Positions 56,808-64,000 of a stretch of DNA of 64,000 nt are shown piece by piece. The notes beneath the pieces are model-generated. The model made no database searches and was not told the DNA's origin. It saw only the letters and a list, made by a program, of their open reading frames with translations. The DNA comes from Aureococcus anophagefferens (Eukaryota; Sar; Pelagophyceae; Pelagomonadales; Pelagomonadaceae). Numbering within the stretch: the first letter of the stretch is position 1; every line of letters starts with the position of its first letter. The position numbers and the translations under genes are program-made. The stretch covers positions 350,478-414,477 of the forward strand of contig NW_008705576.1 in the NCBI RefSeq assembly GCF_000186865.1. Direction: 5' to 3'.

Positions 56808-58124
56808 CTAGTTCCCCGTCTTGAGCTTCTTGATCTGGGCCTCGTAGTCGGTCGCCTCCTTGATGCACTCGTCGTCGTCGACGGGCGTGTAGATGAGCGT
56901 GCGGTCGCGGTCGTGGAGCTCGATCTGGTAGGGCGCGAGGAACTCGGGCCCGAACTCGGGCTCGCGGTAGGGCCGCGCGATGATCGTGCCGCGGCACCAG
57001 TCGCCGCGGCGGTTCGCCATGACCTCGTCGCCGACCTTGAAGCGGAGCTTGGCCTCGTAGGCCGCGTAGTTCTCGGGCGTCGCGAGGCAGGCGAGGAAGC
57101 CCGCCTTGAGCGCCGCGTGGTCCAAATTCTTGCCGATGAGCGTGAGCTTCGTCGACCGCGCCTCGTTCGGCGCCCAGGGCTCGATGAAGTGGCCGTTGTA
57201 GATCATGTGGACCGCGTGGAAGGCGTAGCGGCAGGGGAGGCCCACGGCGTCGAGCACGCCCTTCATGCGGAACAGGTCCGCGCCCTTGGTCCGCATCAAG
57301 CCGTCGAGCCAGTTGTTGTAGAGCCCCAAGTCCACCGCGGAGCCGGGGCTCGGCAGGTCGATGCCCAGGGACGTCACGGAGGCGTCGTGCTCGTGCTCGC
57401 CGTCCGTGTTGAGGAACTCGGGGTCCATGTCCAGCGTCCGCTTCAAATCGAACGCGCCGATGTTCAGCACCTGGTCCGGCGACACCTTGCTCTGCTCGCA
57501 GCGGACGATGGGCGCGAACTTGTTGATGGCCCGGAGCCGCGCCGCCACGGCCTTGCGCTCGCCCTCGTCGGGCACGAGGTCCATCTTGTTGAGGATGAGG
57601 CGATCCGCGAACGCGACCTGCTCGACGGCCTCGTTCTCCGCGCCCTCGGGCTTCTCCTCGTCGAGGTGCTGGACGATGTGCTTGACGTCGACGAGGGTCA
57701 CGATGCCGTCGAGCTTCGCGAACTGCTTGATCTCCTCCTCGACGAAGAAGGTCTGGGCCACGGGCGCCGGGTCCGCCATGCCCGTGGTCTCGATGACGAT
57801 GCCGTCGAGCGGGTTGAAGTCGTGCTTGAGCTTGAGCTTCTTGAGCACGACGGCGAGGTCCGCGCGCACCGTGCAGCAGATGCAGCCGTTCATCATCTCG
57901 ATGAGCTCCTCGCCCTCGACCTGCTGCTTCATGTTCTGCTTCAGGAGATGCTCGTCGATGCCGACGTCGCCGAACTCGTTCTCGATGACGGCGATGCGCT
58001 TGCCGTGCTGCGCCGTGAGGATGTGGTTCAGCAGCGTCGTCTTCCCGCTGCCGAGGAAGCCCGTCAGGATCGTCACGGGCACCTTCTCCGGGCTCCGCAC
58101 GCCACTGAGGAAGGGGTCGGCCAT
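56808..58124 (-). CDS. CobW/ZNG1-type metallochaperone GTPase with C-terminal extension
   Basis: 438 residues. Walker A GFLGSGKTT at 22-30, the metal-binding CICC at 81-84, ETTGMADPAP (Walker B region) and the guanine motif LNKMD. The CobW C-terminal domain follows (LPCRYAFHAVHMIYN). The last ~80 residues (FKVGDEVMANRRGDWCRGTII, PYQIELHDRDRTLIYTP) look like an added Tudor/SH3-type barrel. ZNG1 proteins deliver zinc to client enzymes such as methionine aminopeptidase, using GTP. Most introns absent. Divergent from the SET gene at 58354. Confidence 0.9.
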   Translation of the reverse strand: MADPFLSGVRSPEKVPVTILTGFLGSGKTTLLNHILTAQHGKRIAVIENEFGDVGIDEHLLKQNMKQQVEGEELIEMMNGCICCTVRADLAVVLKKLKLKHDFNPLDGIVIETTGMADPAPVAQTFFVEEEIKQFAKLDGIVTLVDVKHIVQHLDEEKPEGAENEAVEQVAFADRLILNKMDLVPDEGERKAVAARLRAINKFAPIVRCEQSKVSPDQVLNIGAFDLKRTLDMDPEFLNTDGEHEHDASVTSLGIDLPSPGSAVDLGLYNNWLDGLMRTKGADLFRMKGVLDAVGLPCRYAFHAVHMIYNGHFIEPWAPNEARSTKLTLIGKNLDHAALKAGFLACLATPENYAAYEAKLRFKVGDEVMANRRGDWCRGTIIARPYREPEFGPEFLAPYQIELHDRDRTLIYTPVDDDECIKEATDYEAQIKKLKTGN

Positions 58125-58353
58125 GGCTGGTGCGCGCGGTTCCGTGCGCGCGGTGGACGGCGCGCGCGACTGTGGCAGTTGTGAGGCGACTACTGCGAGC
58201 TCGCTTGAGTGGCTCGTCGACTGGGCGCGCGGCTGTCGCGTTATCCAGACGGCTTCGCAGGATGGCTATAGGGGCGCGCGGCTTCGGCCCGAAGTGCACG
58301 ATGCCTCGACGTTGAGGCCCGTCGGTTGACGCTCGCACAAAACGCTGCCCGCC

Positions 58354-59811
58354 ATGGCGTCGCTCGCGGAGTCCACGCAGCCCGCAGACGACGCTCAATC
58401 GCTCACACACCCCACGGAAGGCGCACCACTCGCCAAGGCGGACGAAAACATTGAAAACGCGCAGTCGCCGGAGGACATGCACACCAAAACCACCGAGCCA
58501 GACGAAGGACCCGCCACCAAGACCACCGAGCCAGAGGAAAGACCCGACGCCGCGGCGAAGAAGCGCGCGAAGAACAAGGCCAAGAAGGCGCGCCAGAAGG
58601 CCAAGGCCAAGGCGCCGGCGCACCGCTACGTCGACGCGACGGAGCGCCGGGCGTCCGGCCCCGGCCGCGGCATGGGGCTCTTCGCGACGTCGGCCGCGCG
58701 GCCCGGCGACGTCGTGTCGCGCGCCGTGCCCGCGCTGTCGACGATCTTCGACGCGCACGCCGCGACCGTCTGCGGCTTCTGCTTCCGCGCCGGCGGCGCG
58801 CCCGAGGAGCGGAGCGTAACCCTAGCGAAGAAGGACGGCCGCGTCGGCGTCTTCGTCAACGAGAGCGTCGTCGACTCCGAGACGCGCGCCGTCGTCGCCG
58901 CGCTCTCCAAGGACGGCCCGAACGCCGGCGCGGATCTGCGCGACGGCGACGTCATCGTCGCCGTCGACGGCGCGCCGCTCGCCGGCGGCGCGGGCGCGCG
59001 GGAGAAATGCCTCGCGGCGCTCGCCGCGGCCGGCGACGCGCCCGAAGTCGCGATCCGCCGCCCCGCGCTCCGCGCCTGCCGCGGCTGCGGCCGCTTCGCC
59101 GTCTGCCGCGGCTGCGACGACCGGGGCCGCCGCGCGTGGCACGAGCACGAGTGCGCCGCGTTCCGATCCCTGCCGGCGTCGGCGACCAGGGGCGAGACGT
59201 CGCCCCTGCGCATGATGCTCCGCTACCGCGCCATCGCCGCGGCCGGCGACTGGTGCGCGCCCTGCGACGGCGGCGGGCCCAAGGAGCCCCTCGCGCTCGT
59301 CGAGACGTTGCAGGCCTCCGCGGACGTCGTCCCGCCGGCGCAGCGCGCGGCGCTCTCCAAGGTCGCCGGGATCCCGGAACCCGCCGTGGCCCAGATCATC
59401 GGCCAGATCCGCGGCAACGCCGGGGCCATCTTCCGCGGCGGCGCCAAGGTGGGCTGCGCGCTGGGCGTCCACATGGGCTACACGAACCACGACTGCGACC
59501 CGAACTGCGCGGCCACGGTCGACGACGACGGCTACGTCGCGCTCTCGGCGCTGAAAGCTATTGATGTGGGCGCCGAGCTCACGATCTCCTACGTCGACGC
59601 GGGCCTGCCGCGCGAGGAGCGGCGGCACATCCTGAAATCCCACTACGAGTTCGACTGCGCGTGCGCGCGCTGCTCTTCGGAGGCGCGGGACGCGCTCCGC
59701 GCGCGCGCGCGGACCCGCGGCAAGGACCACTACGCGAACACGTCCAAGCTCGCCCGCGACGCCTACCTCCACAGCTCCCGCTCCAAGGGCGGGAAGAGCA
59801 CGGGTGTGTAG
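58354..59811 (+). CDS. SMYD-like SET/MYND methyltransferase with PDZ insert in the MYND finger
   Basis: 485 residues. The N-terminus has two TKTTEP repeats and a Lys/Ala run. The SET N-part GRGMGLFATSAARPGDVV is followed by MYND ligands C140-x2-C143. A ~98-residue insert with a PDZ core (GRVGVFVNES, ADLRDGDVIVAVDGAPLAGG) follows, then the remaining ligands C242, C245, C250, C253, His and Cys (WHEHEC). The SET C-part NHDCDPNC and ELTISYVD is followed by post-SET CACARC. Likely a protein lysine methyltransferase using S-adenosylmethionine; the target is unknown. The short SMYD C-terminal helical domain seems missing. Confidence 0.85.
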   Translation: MASLAESTQPADDAQSLTHPTEGAPLAKADENIENAQSPEDMHTKTTEPDEGPATKTTEPEERPDAAAKKRAKNKAKKARQKAKAKAPAHRYVDATERRASGPGRGMGLFATSAARPGDVVSRAVPALSTIFDAHAATVCGFCFRAGGAPEERSVTLAKKDGRVGVFVNESVVDSETRAVVAALSKDGPNAGADLRDGDVIVAVDGAPLAGGAGAREKCLAALAAAGDAPEVAIRRPALRACRGCGRFAVCRGCDDRGRRAWHEHECAAFRSLPASATRGETSPLRMMLRYRAIAAAGDWCAPCDGGGPKEPLALVETLQASADVVPPAQRAALSKVAGIPEPAVAQIIGQIRGNAGAIFRGGAKVGCALGVHMGYTNHDCDPNCAATVDDDGYVALSALKAIDVGAELTISYVDAGLPREERRHILKSHYEFDCACARCSSEARDALRARARTRGKDHYANTSKLARDAYLHSSRSKGGKSTGV

Positions 59812-59838
59812 GGGCGTTTGTGCTTTTAGCGATGCGTC

Positions 59839-60672
59839 CTAGAGGTGGGCCCCGATGACGCCGCGGATGACGTCCCGGACGTCGGCTCGGCTCCGCAGTT
59901 CGTCCGGGACGCAGGCGCGAAGCAGCGCGGCGACGACCAGCGCGGCCTTGCGCTTGGCGTGATCGCCCGCATCGCGCACGACCGACAGCTCGTCGACGGT
60001 CACGCGGCCGCGCCGCGCGAGCTCGACGAGCGCCTCGAGGCCGACGGTCGCTGCGATCGCGACAGCGTTGGCGTCGGAGTTCCACGCGAGACTGTCCAGC
60101 GCCCGCGCGGCCTCCGCTTTGGCCTCCGCGCTCCCGTCGCGCAGGAGCTCGACGAGCGGCGCGATGCCGCCCGCGCCGGCGATCAGGACCTGGTTGTCGC
60201 CGTTGTCGCAGCCGAGGTTGCGCAGCGCCCACGCGGCCTCCAATTTGGCGTCCGCGCTCCCGTCACGGACGAGCTGGACGAGCGGCGGGATGCCGCCGGC
60301 CTCGGCGATCAGGACCCGGATGGCGTCGTTGCACGAGAGGTTGCACAGCGCACACGCGGCCTCCTCTTTAGCGTCCGCGCTCCCGTCGCGCAGGAGATCG
60401 ACGAGCAGCGGGATGGCGCCGGCCTCGGCGATCAGGACCCGGTTGTCGTCGTTGCACGCGAGGTTGCGCAGCGCCCACGCGGCGTCCGCAATGGCCTCCG
60501 CGCTCCCGTCGCGCAGGAGCTCGACGAGCAGCGGGATGCCGCCGGCCTCGGCGATCGCGACATCGTTGGCATCGTTGTCGCACGCGAGGTTGCCCAGCGC
60601 CTCCGCCGCCGCCGTCTTCGCTGCGTCGTCGCCCTCGCGCAAGGCGAGGACCAGCCCCTCGATCTCCGCCAT
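59839..60672 (-). CDS. Armadillo-repeat protein
   Basis: 277 residues. Five clear ARM repeats of about 42 residues, each with [GA]-I-[PA]-L-L-V-x-L-L-R-D-G-S and A-A-x-A-L-x-N-L. A sixth, degenerate helix pair ends the protein. The first unit starts directly at MAEIEGLVLALREG, so this ATG is fixed. The repeats are very similar in DNA, showing recent internal duplication. ARM superhelices bind extended peptides; the partner is unknown. It resembles plant and algal ARM-only or vacuolar Vac8-like proteins but lacks a lipid-anchor site. Confidence 0.85.
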   Translation of the reverse strand: MAEIEGLVLALREGDDAAKTAAAEALGNLACDNDANDVAIAEAGGIPLLVELLRDGSAEAIADAAWALRNLACNDDNRVLIAEAGAIPLLVDLLRDGSADAKEEAACALCNLSCNDAIRVLIAEAGGIPPLVQLVRDGSADAKLEAAWALRNLGCDNGDNQVLIAGAGGIAPLVELLRDGSAEAKAEAARALDSLAWNSDANAVAIAATVGLEALVELARRGRVTVDELSVVRDAGDHAKRKAALVVAALLRACVPDELRSRADVRDVIRGVIGAHL

Positions 60673-60740
60673 GCTTGACCCCTTGACAAAACGCCGATGT
60701 TTCCCACTGCTTGCACATTCAACAAGTAGTAGGCAGAGCC

Positions 60741-60848
60741 GATGCGCACGTGAGAAGCAACGCAAGGCAGTGATCGCAGTCATGGCACGGTCGATGCGCA
60801 CGTGAGAAGCGACGCAAGACAGTAGTCGCCGCATCCAGCCATGGCACG
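60741..60848 (+). repeat. Direct duplication of leader and start codon
   Basis: Copies 60741-60789 and 60793-60848 both run GATGCGCACGTGAGAAGC... to ATGGCACG, with a few differences. The first copy's ATG (60782) opens a seven-codon upstream frame ending TGA before the real start at 60841. Confidence 0.75.
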
Positions 60849-61758
60849 CACCGCAGGCCTCATGATGCTGGCCGCCTGCCTCGTCTCGCAAACGCACGCC
60901 TTGAGCATCGCGACGCTCCGGTCGTCGCTGCGCGCCGATCCGACGGCGGCGCAGGACTGGAAGGCGCTCGGCAAGCTCCTGTCCGACGCCGGCGAATTCG
61001 CCGAGGCGGACCTCGTCTTCCGCGCGGGCGCGGCGCGCTGCCCGGAGTGCGACGAGCTGCAGCACTTTGAGCGCGTCGCCGCGACGTTCCGCGGCGACGA
61101 CGACGGCGAGCCCGTCGCGTGCCGCGCGGCCGACTTTATGTCCTTCGACGTGCCCGAGCCGCCCGCCGGGCTCGACTCCGGCCGCCGCGTCGTCCACGCG
61201 TCCAAACGGCCGCTCGTGGACAAACGCGCGTGCGCGGAGCTCGTCGCGGGCGCCGAGGCCGCCGCGGCCGCGCGCGGCTGGACGACGGACCGACACGCGC
61301 ACGCCCCGACGTGCGACGTCCCGGCGCACGACCTGCCGCCGGCGGCCGCGGCCGTCGCGCGCGCCGTCGTGCGCCGGATCCTCTTTCCCTGCGCGACGAC
61401 GCTCTTTCCGCGACTGGTGGACGCCGCGCGGCCGCCCGTCGTCCGCGACTGCTTCGTCATCCGCTACGACGCGGACGGCGACGCGCCGGGCTTCGCGTCG
61501 CTGAAACCGCACGTCGACGAGTCGCTCGTGTCCTTCACCGTGCCGCTCAACGAGCGGGACGAGTACGACGACGGCGGCCTCTTCGTGGCGCCGACGGGCG
61601 ACCTCATCAACGGCGACGCGGGGTCCGTGCTCTGCTTCTACGGCGGCGTGCCCCACGGCGGCTACCCGATCTCGCGGGGCACGCGGCGCGTGCTCACGGC
61701 GTTCCTCGTCGCCGACGCGAACGCGTCCGGCAAGCCCCCGGGCTACGCGCTGCCCTAA
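60841..61758 (+). CDS. 2OG-Fe(II) oxygenase, prolyl-4-hydroxylase-like, targeted
   Basis: 305 residues. Signal peptide MARTAGLMMLAACLVSQTHA, then a short TPR-like helix pair (LRADPTAAQDWKALGKLLSDAGEFAEADLVFRAG). The catalytic region has RYDADG, HVDESLVSFTVPLN (His-x-Asp), DDGGLFVAP, PHGGYPI (distal His) and RGTRRVLTAFL (Arg for 2-oxoglutarate). The family hydroxylates proline or lysine side chains, so a secretory-pathway protein hydroxylase is plausible. Its N-terminus resembles that of the dioxygenase at 32777. The stop is one base from the stop of the convergent neighbour. Confidence 0.85.
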   Translation: MARTAGLMMLAACLVSQTHALSIATLRSSLRADPTAAQDWKALGKLLSDAGEFAEADLVFRAGAARCPECDELQHFERVAATFRGDDDGEPVACRAADFMSFDVPEPPAGLDSGRRVVHASKRPLVDKRACAELVAGAEAAAAARGWTTDRHAHAPTCDVPAHDLPPAAAAVARAVVRRILFPCATTLFPRLVDAARPPVVRDCFVIRYDADGDAPGFASLKPHVDESLVSFTVPLNERDEYDDGGLFVAPTGDLINGDAGSVLCFYGGVPHGGYPISRGTRRVLTAFLVADANASGKPPGYALP

Positions 61759-61759
61759 G

Positions 61760-63706
61760 TTAGCCGGCCCAGGCGCTCGACGTCTTGACCTTCTCCGCGA
61801 GGGCGTTGACCTTGTCCTGGAGCGCCGTCGCCGCGGCCGCGTCCGTGAGCTCGCCCGCGGAGAAGACCGCGCCGTTCATGCCCTTGCCGCCCGTCTCCAT
61901 GCCCTCCAGCAGGAGCTCGTAGGCGGCCTTGATCTCAAGGAAGCGCTCGTGGGCGGCCTCGCGGTCGTCGGGGTGCTTGTCCGGGTGGTACTGGAGCGAC
62001 CGCTTGTGGTAGGCCTTTTTGATCTCGCCCGCGGTCGACAGCTTCCGCTCGGGGAGGCCGAGGACGCGGTAGAGCGCGGCGAAGCCGTCGACGCCCGTCT
62101 TCTCGCGGAGCATGGCCGTCCACTCCTCCTTGCGCTTCGCCCGCTTCTTCTCGTAGCCCTGCTTGCGCCGCGCCTTCTTCTCCGCCTCCGCGGCGTTGCC
62201 GAGCGCGGCCGTGAACAGCGGGCACTCGTGCTTCCGGTGTCCGATCTCGTGGCAGTACTGGCACTTGGCCATGGGGCAGTCCCGCTTGCTGTGGCCCCAC
62301 TGCTTGCAGATGTAGCAGTGGGCCCGCGAGTTGATGTTGAGCAGCTCGCCCTCGTCGTCGCTGTCGTCCTCGAGCCGCTTCCGCTTCGATTGGCCGAAGT
62401 CGCCCGCGGCGCGCTCGGCCCTCGCGCGCTCCGTCGTGGAGATGAGGTCCTTCGCCGCCGCGGCCTCGGCCTCGGCCGTGAAGGCGTCGAGGGGGTCGAG
62501 GAGCGCCGCCGCGGCCTCCTTGGCGCGCGCCGCCGCGTCGGCGAACTGCGCGTTCGTCGGCTCGAGCGTCTCGGCCATCGCGAGCGACACGGACGCCTCC
62601 CGGACCTTCCCCAGCGCAAAGTAGGCTGAACCGAGGCGGAAGTGGCCCCAGGGCCAGTCGCCCTTGAGGGCGACGCAGGCCTTGGCGTGGCGCGCGGCCT
62701 CCTCGAGGTTGCCGACGCCGCCGACGCGGACGAGCGCGCCCGCGAGGTTCGCGCGCGTCTGGGCGACCCTGGGCTCCGCCGCGACGCTCGCGCGGAGCGC
62801 CGCGACGGCGCGCTCGAGCGTCGCCGCGCCCGTCTCCGGCGCCGGCGGCGGCTTGGGCGCCTCGGGCCGCGGCGCGAGCGCCTGGCAGACGGCCGCGCAG
62901 AGCGCCGCGGGCGTTCGCCGCTTCGACCCGCGGCATTCGACGGACGCGGACAGCTCCCGCCCCTCGAAGCGCCGCCCGTCCATGGACGCCGCGCAGGCCG
63001 CGGCGCCCCGGTTCTCGTCGTAGTAGCAGCGCACGCCGTCGCCGCCTAAGACGACGCGCCGCAGGTTGCCGAAGCCGCCGCACGCGTCCTCGAAGTCGCC
63101 GACGACCTCGACCTTGCTCAGGTCGTCGAGGTCGCCCGCGTCCGCGACGGCGTTGGCGAGCACGCAGCAGGGGTCGTCCTCGGGCGCCTCGCGGAAGTCG
63201 CAACAGCAGCGGCGGCCGTCGAAGGCCGCGCCGTCGAGCGCGACGGCCGCGGCCTGCGCCCCCGGCAACGTCGCGAAGGCGACGAGCACGCCGGCGCCGG
63301 CCGGTAAGGCGTCGAGGACGCGGCCGTACTCGCCGCACTCGACGCCGACGGCGCGCGCGACGTCGCCGCCGCCGGGCAGGCCCGAGAAGTGGAGCGCGAC
63401 GGGCGCGTCCATGTTCTCGTAGGTCGCCGCCGCGGATCGCTCGACGCCGTTGCACGCGAAGCGGTAGCCGCAGGCCGCGGCGCCGGCGCCGTCCTCGAAG
63501 TAGACGCGCACCGTGCGGTCGGCGCCGGCGCCCGGCGCGAGGCGCACGTCGAGGACGCGCCCGAAGATCGACGCCGCGCCGGCGCAGCGCTCCTCGAAGG
63601 CCGCGACGGCGTCCGGGGCGTCCTGCCACGCGCCCGTCGCCGCGAGCGTGAGCACGCAGCACGGCGCCGAGGCGACGACGGACGACGCCGCCGACGCGAG
63701 GTCCAT
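61760..63706 (-). CDS. RRM-like, TPR, CCHC zinc-knuckle and J-domain protein
   Basis: 648 residues. The first ~280 residues hold two or three RRM/UHM-like sheets (GRVLDVRLAPG, VRVYFEDGAGAAAC, VRCYYDENRGAAAC). TPR-like helices follow (ETGAATLERAVAALRA; WGHFRLGSAYFALGKVREAS). Two CCHC knuckles come next (CYICKQWGHSKRDCP, CQYCHEIGHRKHECP) after an acidic patch. The J domain at ~545-615 has YRVLGLPERKLST and the HPD motif in YHPDKHPDD, which recruits and stimulates Hsp70. RNA binding plus Hsp70 recruitment suggests a role on RNPs, possibly splicing. Start MDLASAASSVV; last helices have no known domain. Confidence 0.82.
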   Translation of the reverse strand: MDLASAASSVVASAPCCVLTLAATGAWQDAPDAVAAFEERCAGAASIFGRVLDVRLAPGAGADRTVRVYFEDGAGAAACGYRFACNGVERSAAATYENMDAPVALHFSGLPGGGDVARAVGVECGEYGRVLDALPAGAGVLVAFATLPGAQAAAVALDGAAFDGRRCCCDFREAPEDDPCCVLANAVADAGDLDDLSKVEVVGDFEDACGGFGNLRRVVLGGDGVRCYYDENRGAAACAASMDGRRFEGRELSASVECRGSKRRTPAALCAAVCQALAPRPEAPKPPPAPETGAATLERAVAALRASVAAEPRVAQTRANLAGALVRVGGVGNLEEAARHAKACVALKGDWPWGHFRLGSAYFALGKVREASVSLAMAETLEPTNAQFADAAARAKEAAAALLDPLDAFTAEAEAAAAKDLISTTERARAERAAGDFGQSKRKRLEDDSDDEGELLNINSRAHCYICKQWGHSKRDCPMAKCQYCHEIGHRKHECPLFTAALGNAAEAEKKARRKQGYEKKRAKRKEEWTAMLREKTGVDGFAALYRVLGLPERKLSTAGEIKKAYHKRSLQYHPDKHPDDREAAHERFLEIKAAYELLLEGMETGGKGMNGAVFSAGELTDAAAATALQDKVNALAEKVKTSSAWAG

Positions 63707-64000
63707 CGTTGCGCGTCGCGGCTGTGGACCGAGGCGGGCTCAACACGGCACGACTTCAGGATGGCCGGTTCCTCGAGGTTCGAAGGTGCACACCCGCGCG
63801 ACGGCCTGGGCAGGAGGGATCAATCGCCGAGGTCCACGCGACGTTCTCGCATGAAGGCCGGTCTCGCCGCCGTCTTCTCGCGTCTGGGGGAACCGCGAAT
63901 AGGCTCTGGGCACCTGGCCTGGGGACGGCAACTTGGGGTGCAACCAAGCAAATTTCTACTCGATTTCTCCACAGCCAAGCAATCGAACACGTCGCGTGTT
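63707..64000. other. Window end, upstream flank
   Basis: 294 bases upstream of the J-domain gene. Short frames here have no support. The neighbouring gene lies outside the window. Confidence 0.5.

Noticed and set aside
1..64000. Bacterial origin suggested by high GC and intronless genes
   Set aside because: Elongin C, TFIIS, primase large subunit with its Fe-S cysteines, introns and bipartite plastid targeting show a nuclear eukaryotic genome.
1..64000. tRNA or rRNA genes
   Set aside because: None recognised by eye; a covariance-model scan would be needed to exclude tRNAs.

Overview
This window looks like nuclear DNA of a small photosynthetic stramenopile, most likely a pelagophyte close to Aureococcus anophagefferens. 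The evidence is a very GC-rich, gene-dense draft assembly (two 50-N gaps), short GT-AG or GC-AG introns, a nuclear gene for a plastid ribosomal protein with a signal peptide of the stramenopile bipartite type, and six copies of short inverted-repeat elements that sit exactly as introns (introner elements, known from Aureococcus and Micromonas). The genus call is an inference; no rRNA or other marker gene is present.

Layout. 1-8.8 kb: a partial TPR gene, a secreted LamG-like/glycosyltransferase-like protein, plastid ribosomal protein bL32, a mitochondrial ATM1-type ABC half-transporter and an unrecognised 685-residue protein. 8.9-22.9 kb: one giant gene for a surface protein made of five seven-bladed, calcium-binding FG-GAP/VCBS beta-propellers separated by Ser/Thr/Pro stalks, then Cys-rich ShK-like modules, a membrane helix and a charged tail; its middle is a tandem duplication with assembly damage. 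23-34 kb: TFIIS, a membrane protein, an FMN reductase, a glucose-6-phosphate 1-epimerase, another membrane protein, a tyrosinase-like copper protein, an MFS transporter one base after a COX16 gene, and a PhyH-like dioxygenase. 34-46 kb: a TPR membrane protein, a coiled-coil protein, Elongin C, a HAD hydrolase, a NYN-domain nuclease, a PDZ-myotubularin phosphatase and an AsmA/bridge-like protein. 47-64 kb: a repeat protein, a U-box/FHA protein, a MYND protein, an Atg22-like transporter, a GLTP-fold protein, a YbaK/tRNA-binding fusion, DNA primase large subunit, a CobW/ZNG1 GTPase, a SET/MYND methyltransferase with a PDZ insert, an Armadillo protein, a 2OG-Fe(II) oxygenase and an RRM-like/TPR/zinc-knuckle/J-domain protein.

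The strongest biology is the introner elements. All six follow one rule: an 8-bp target duplication plus the first 4 bases of the element stay in the exon (12 nt, four codons), and the intron runs from element base 5 to its terminal CAG. Reading frame is kept in every case, leaving a small peptide duplication. One family supplies a GT donor and the other a GC donor. Gene packing is extreme: convergent stop codons are 1-2 bp apart or overlap. Several genes carry single-base frame breaks at G/C runs, which are probably draft sequence errors.
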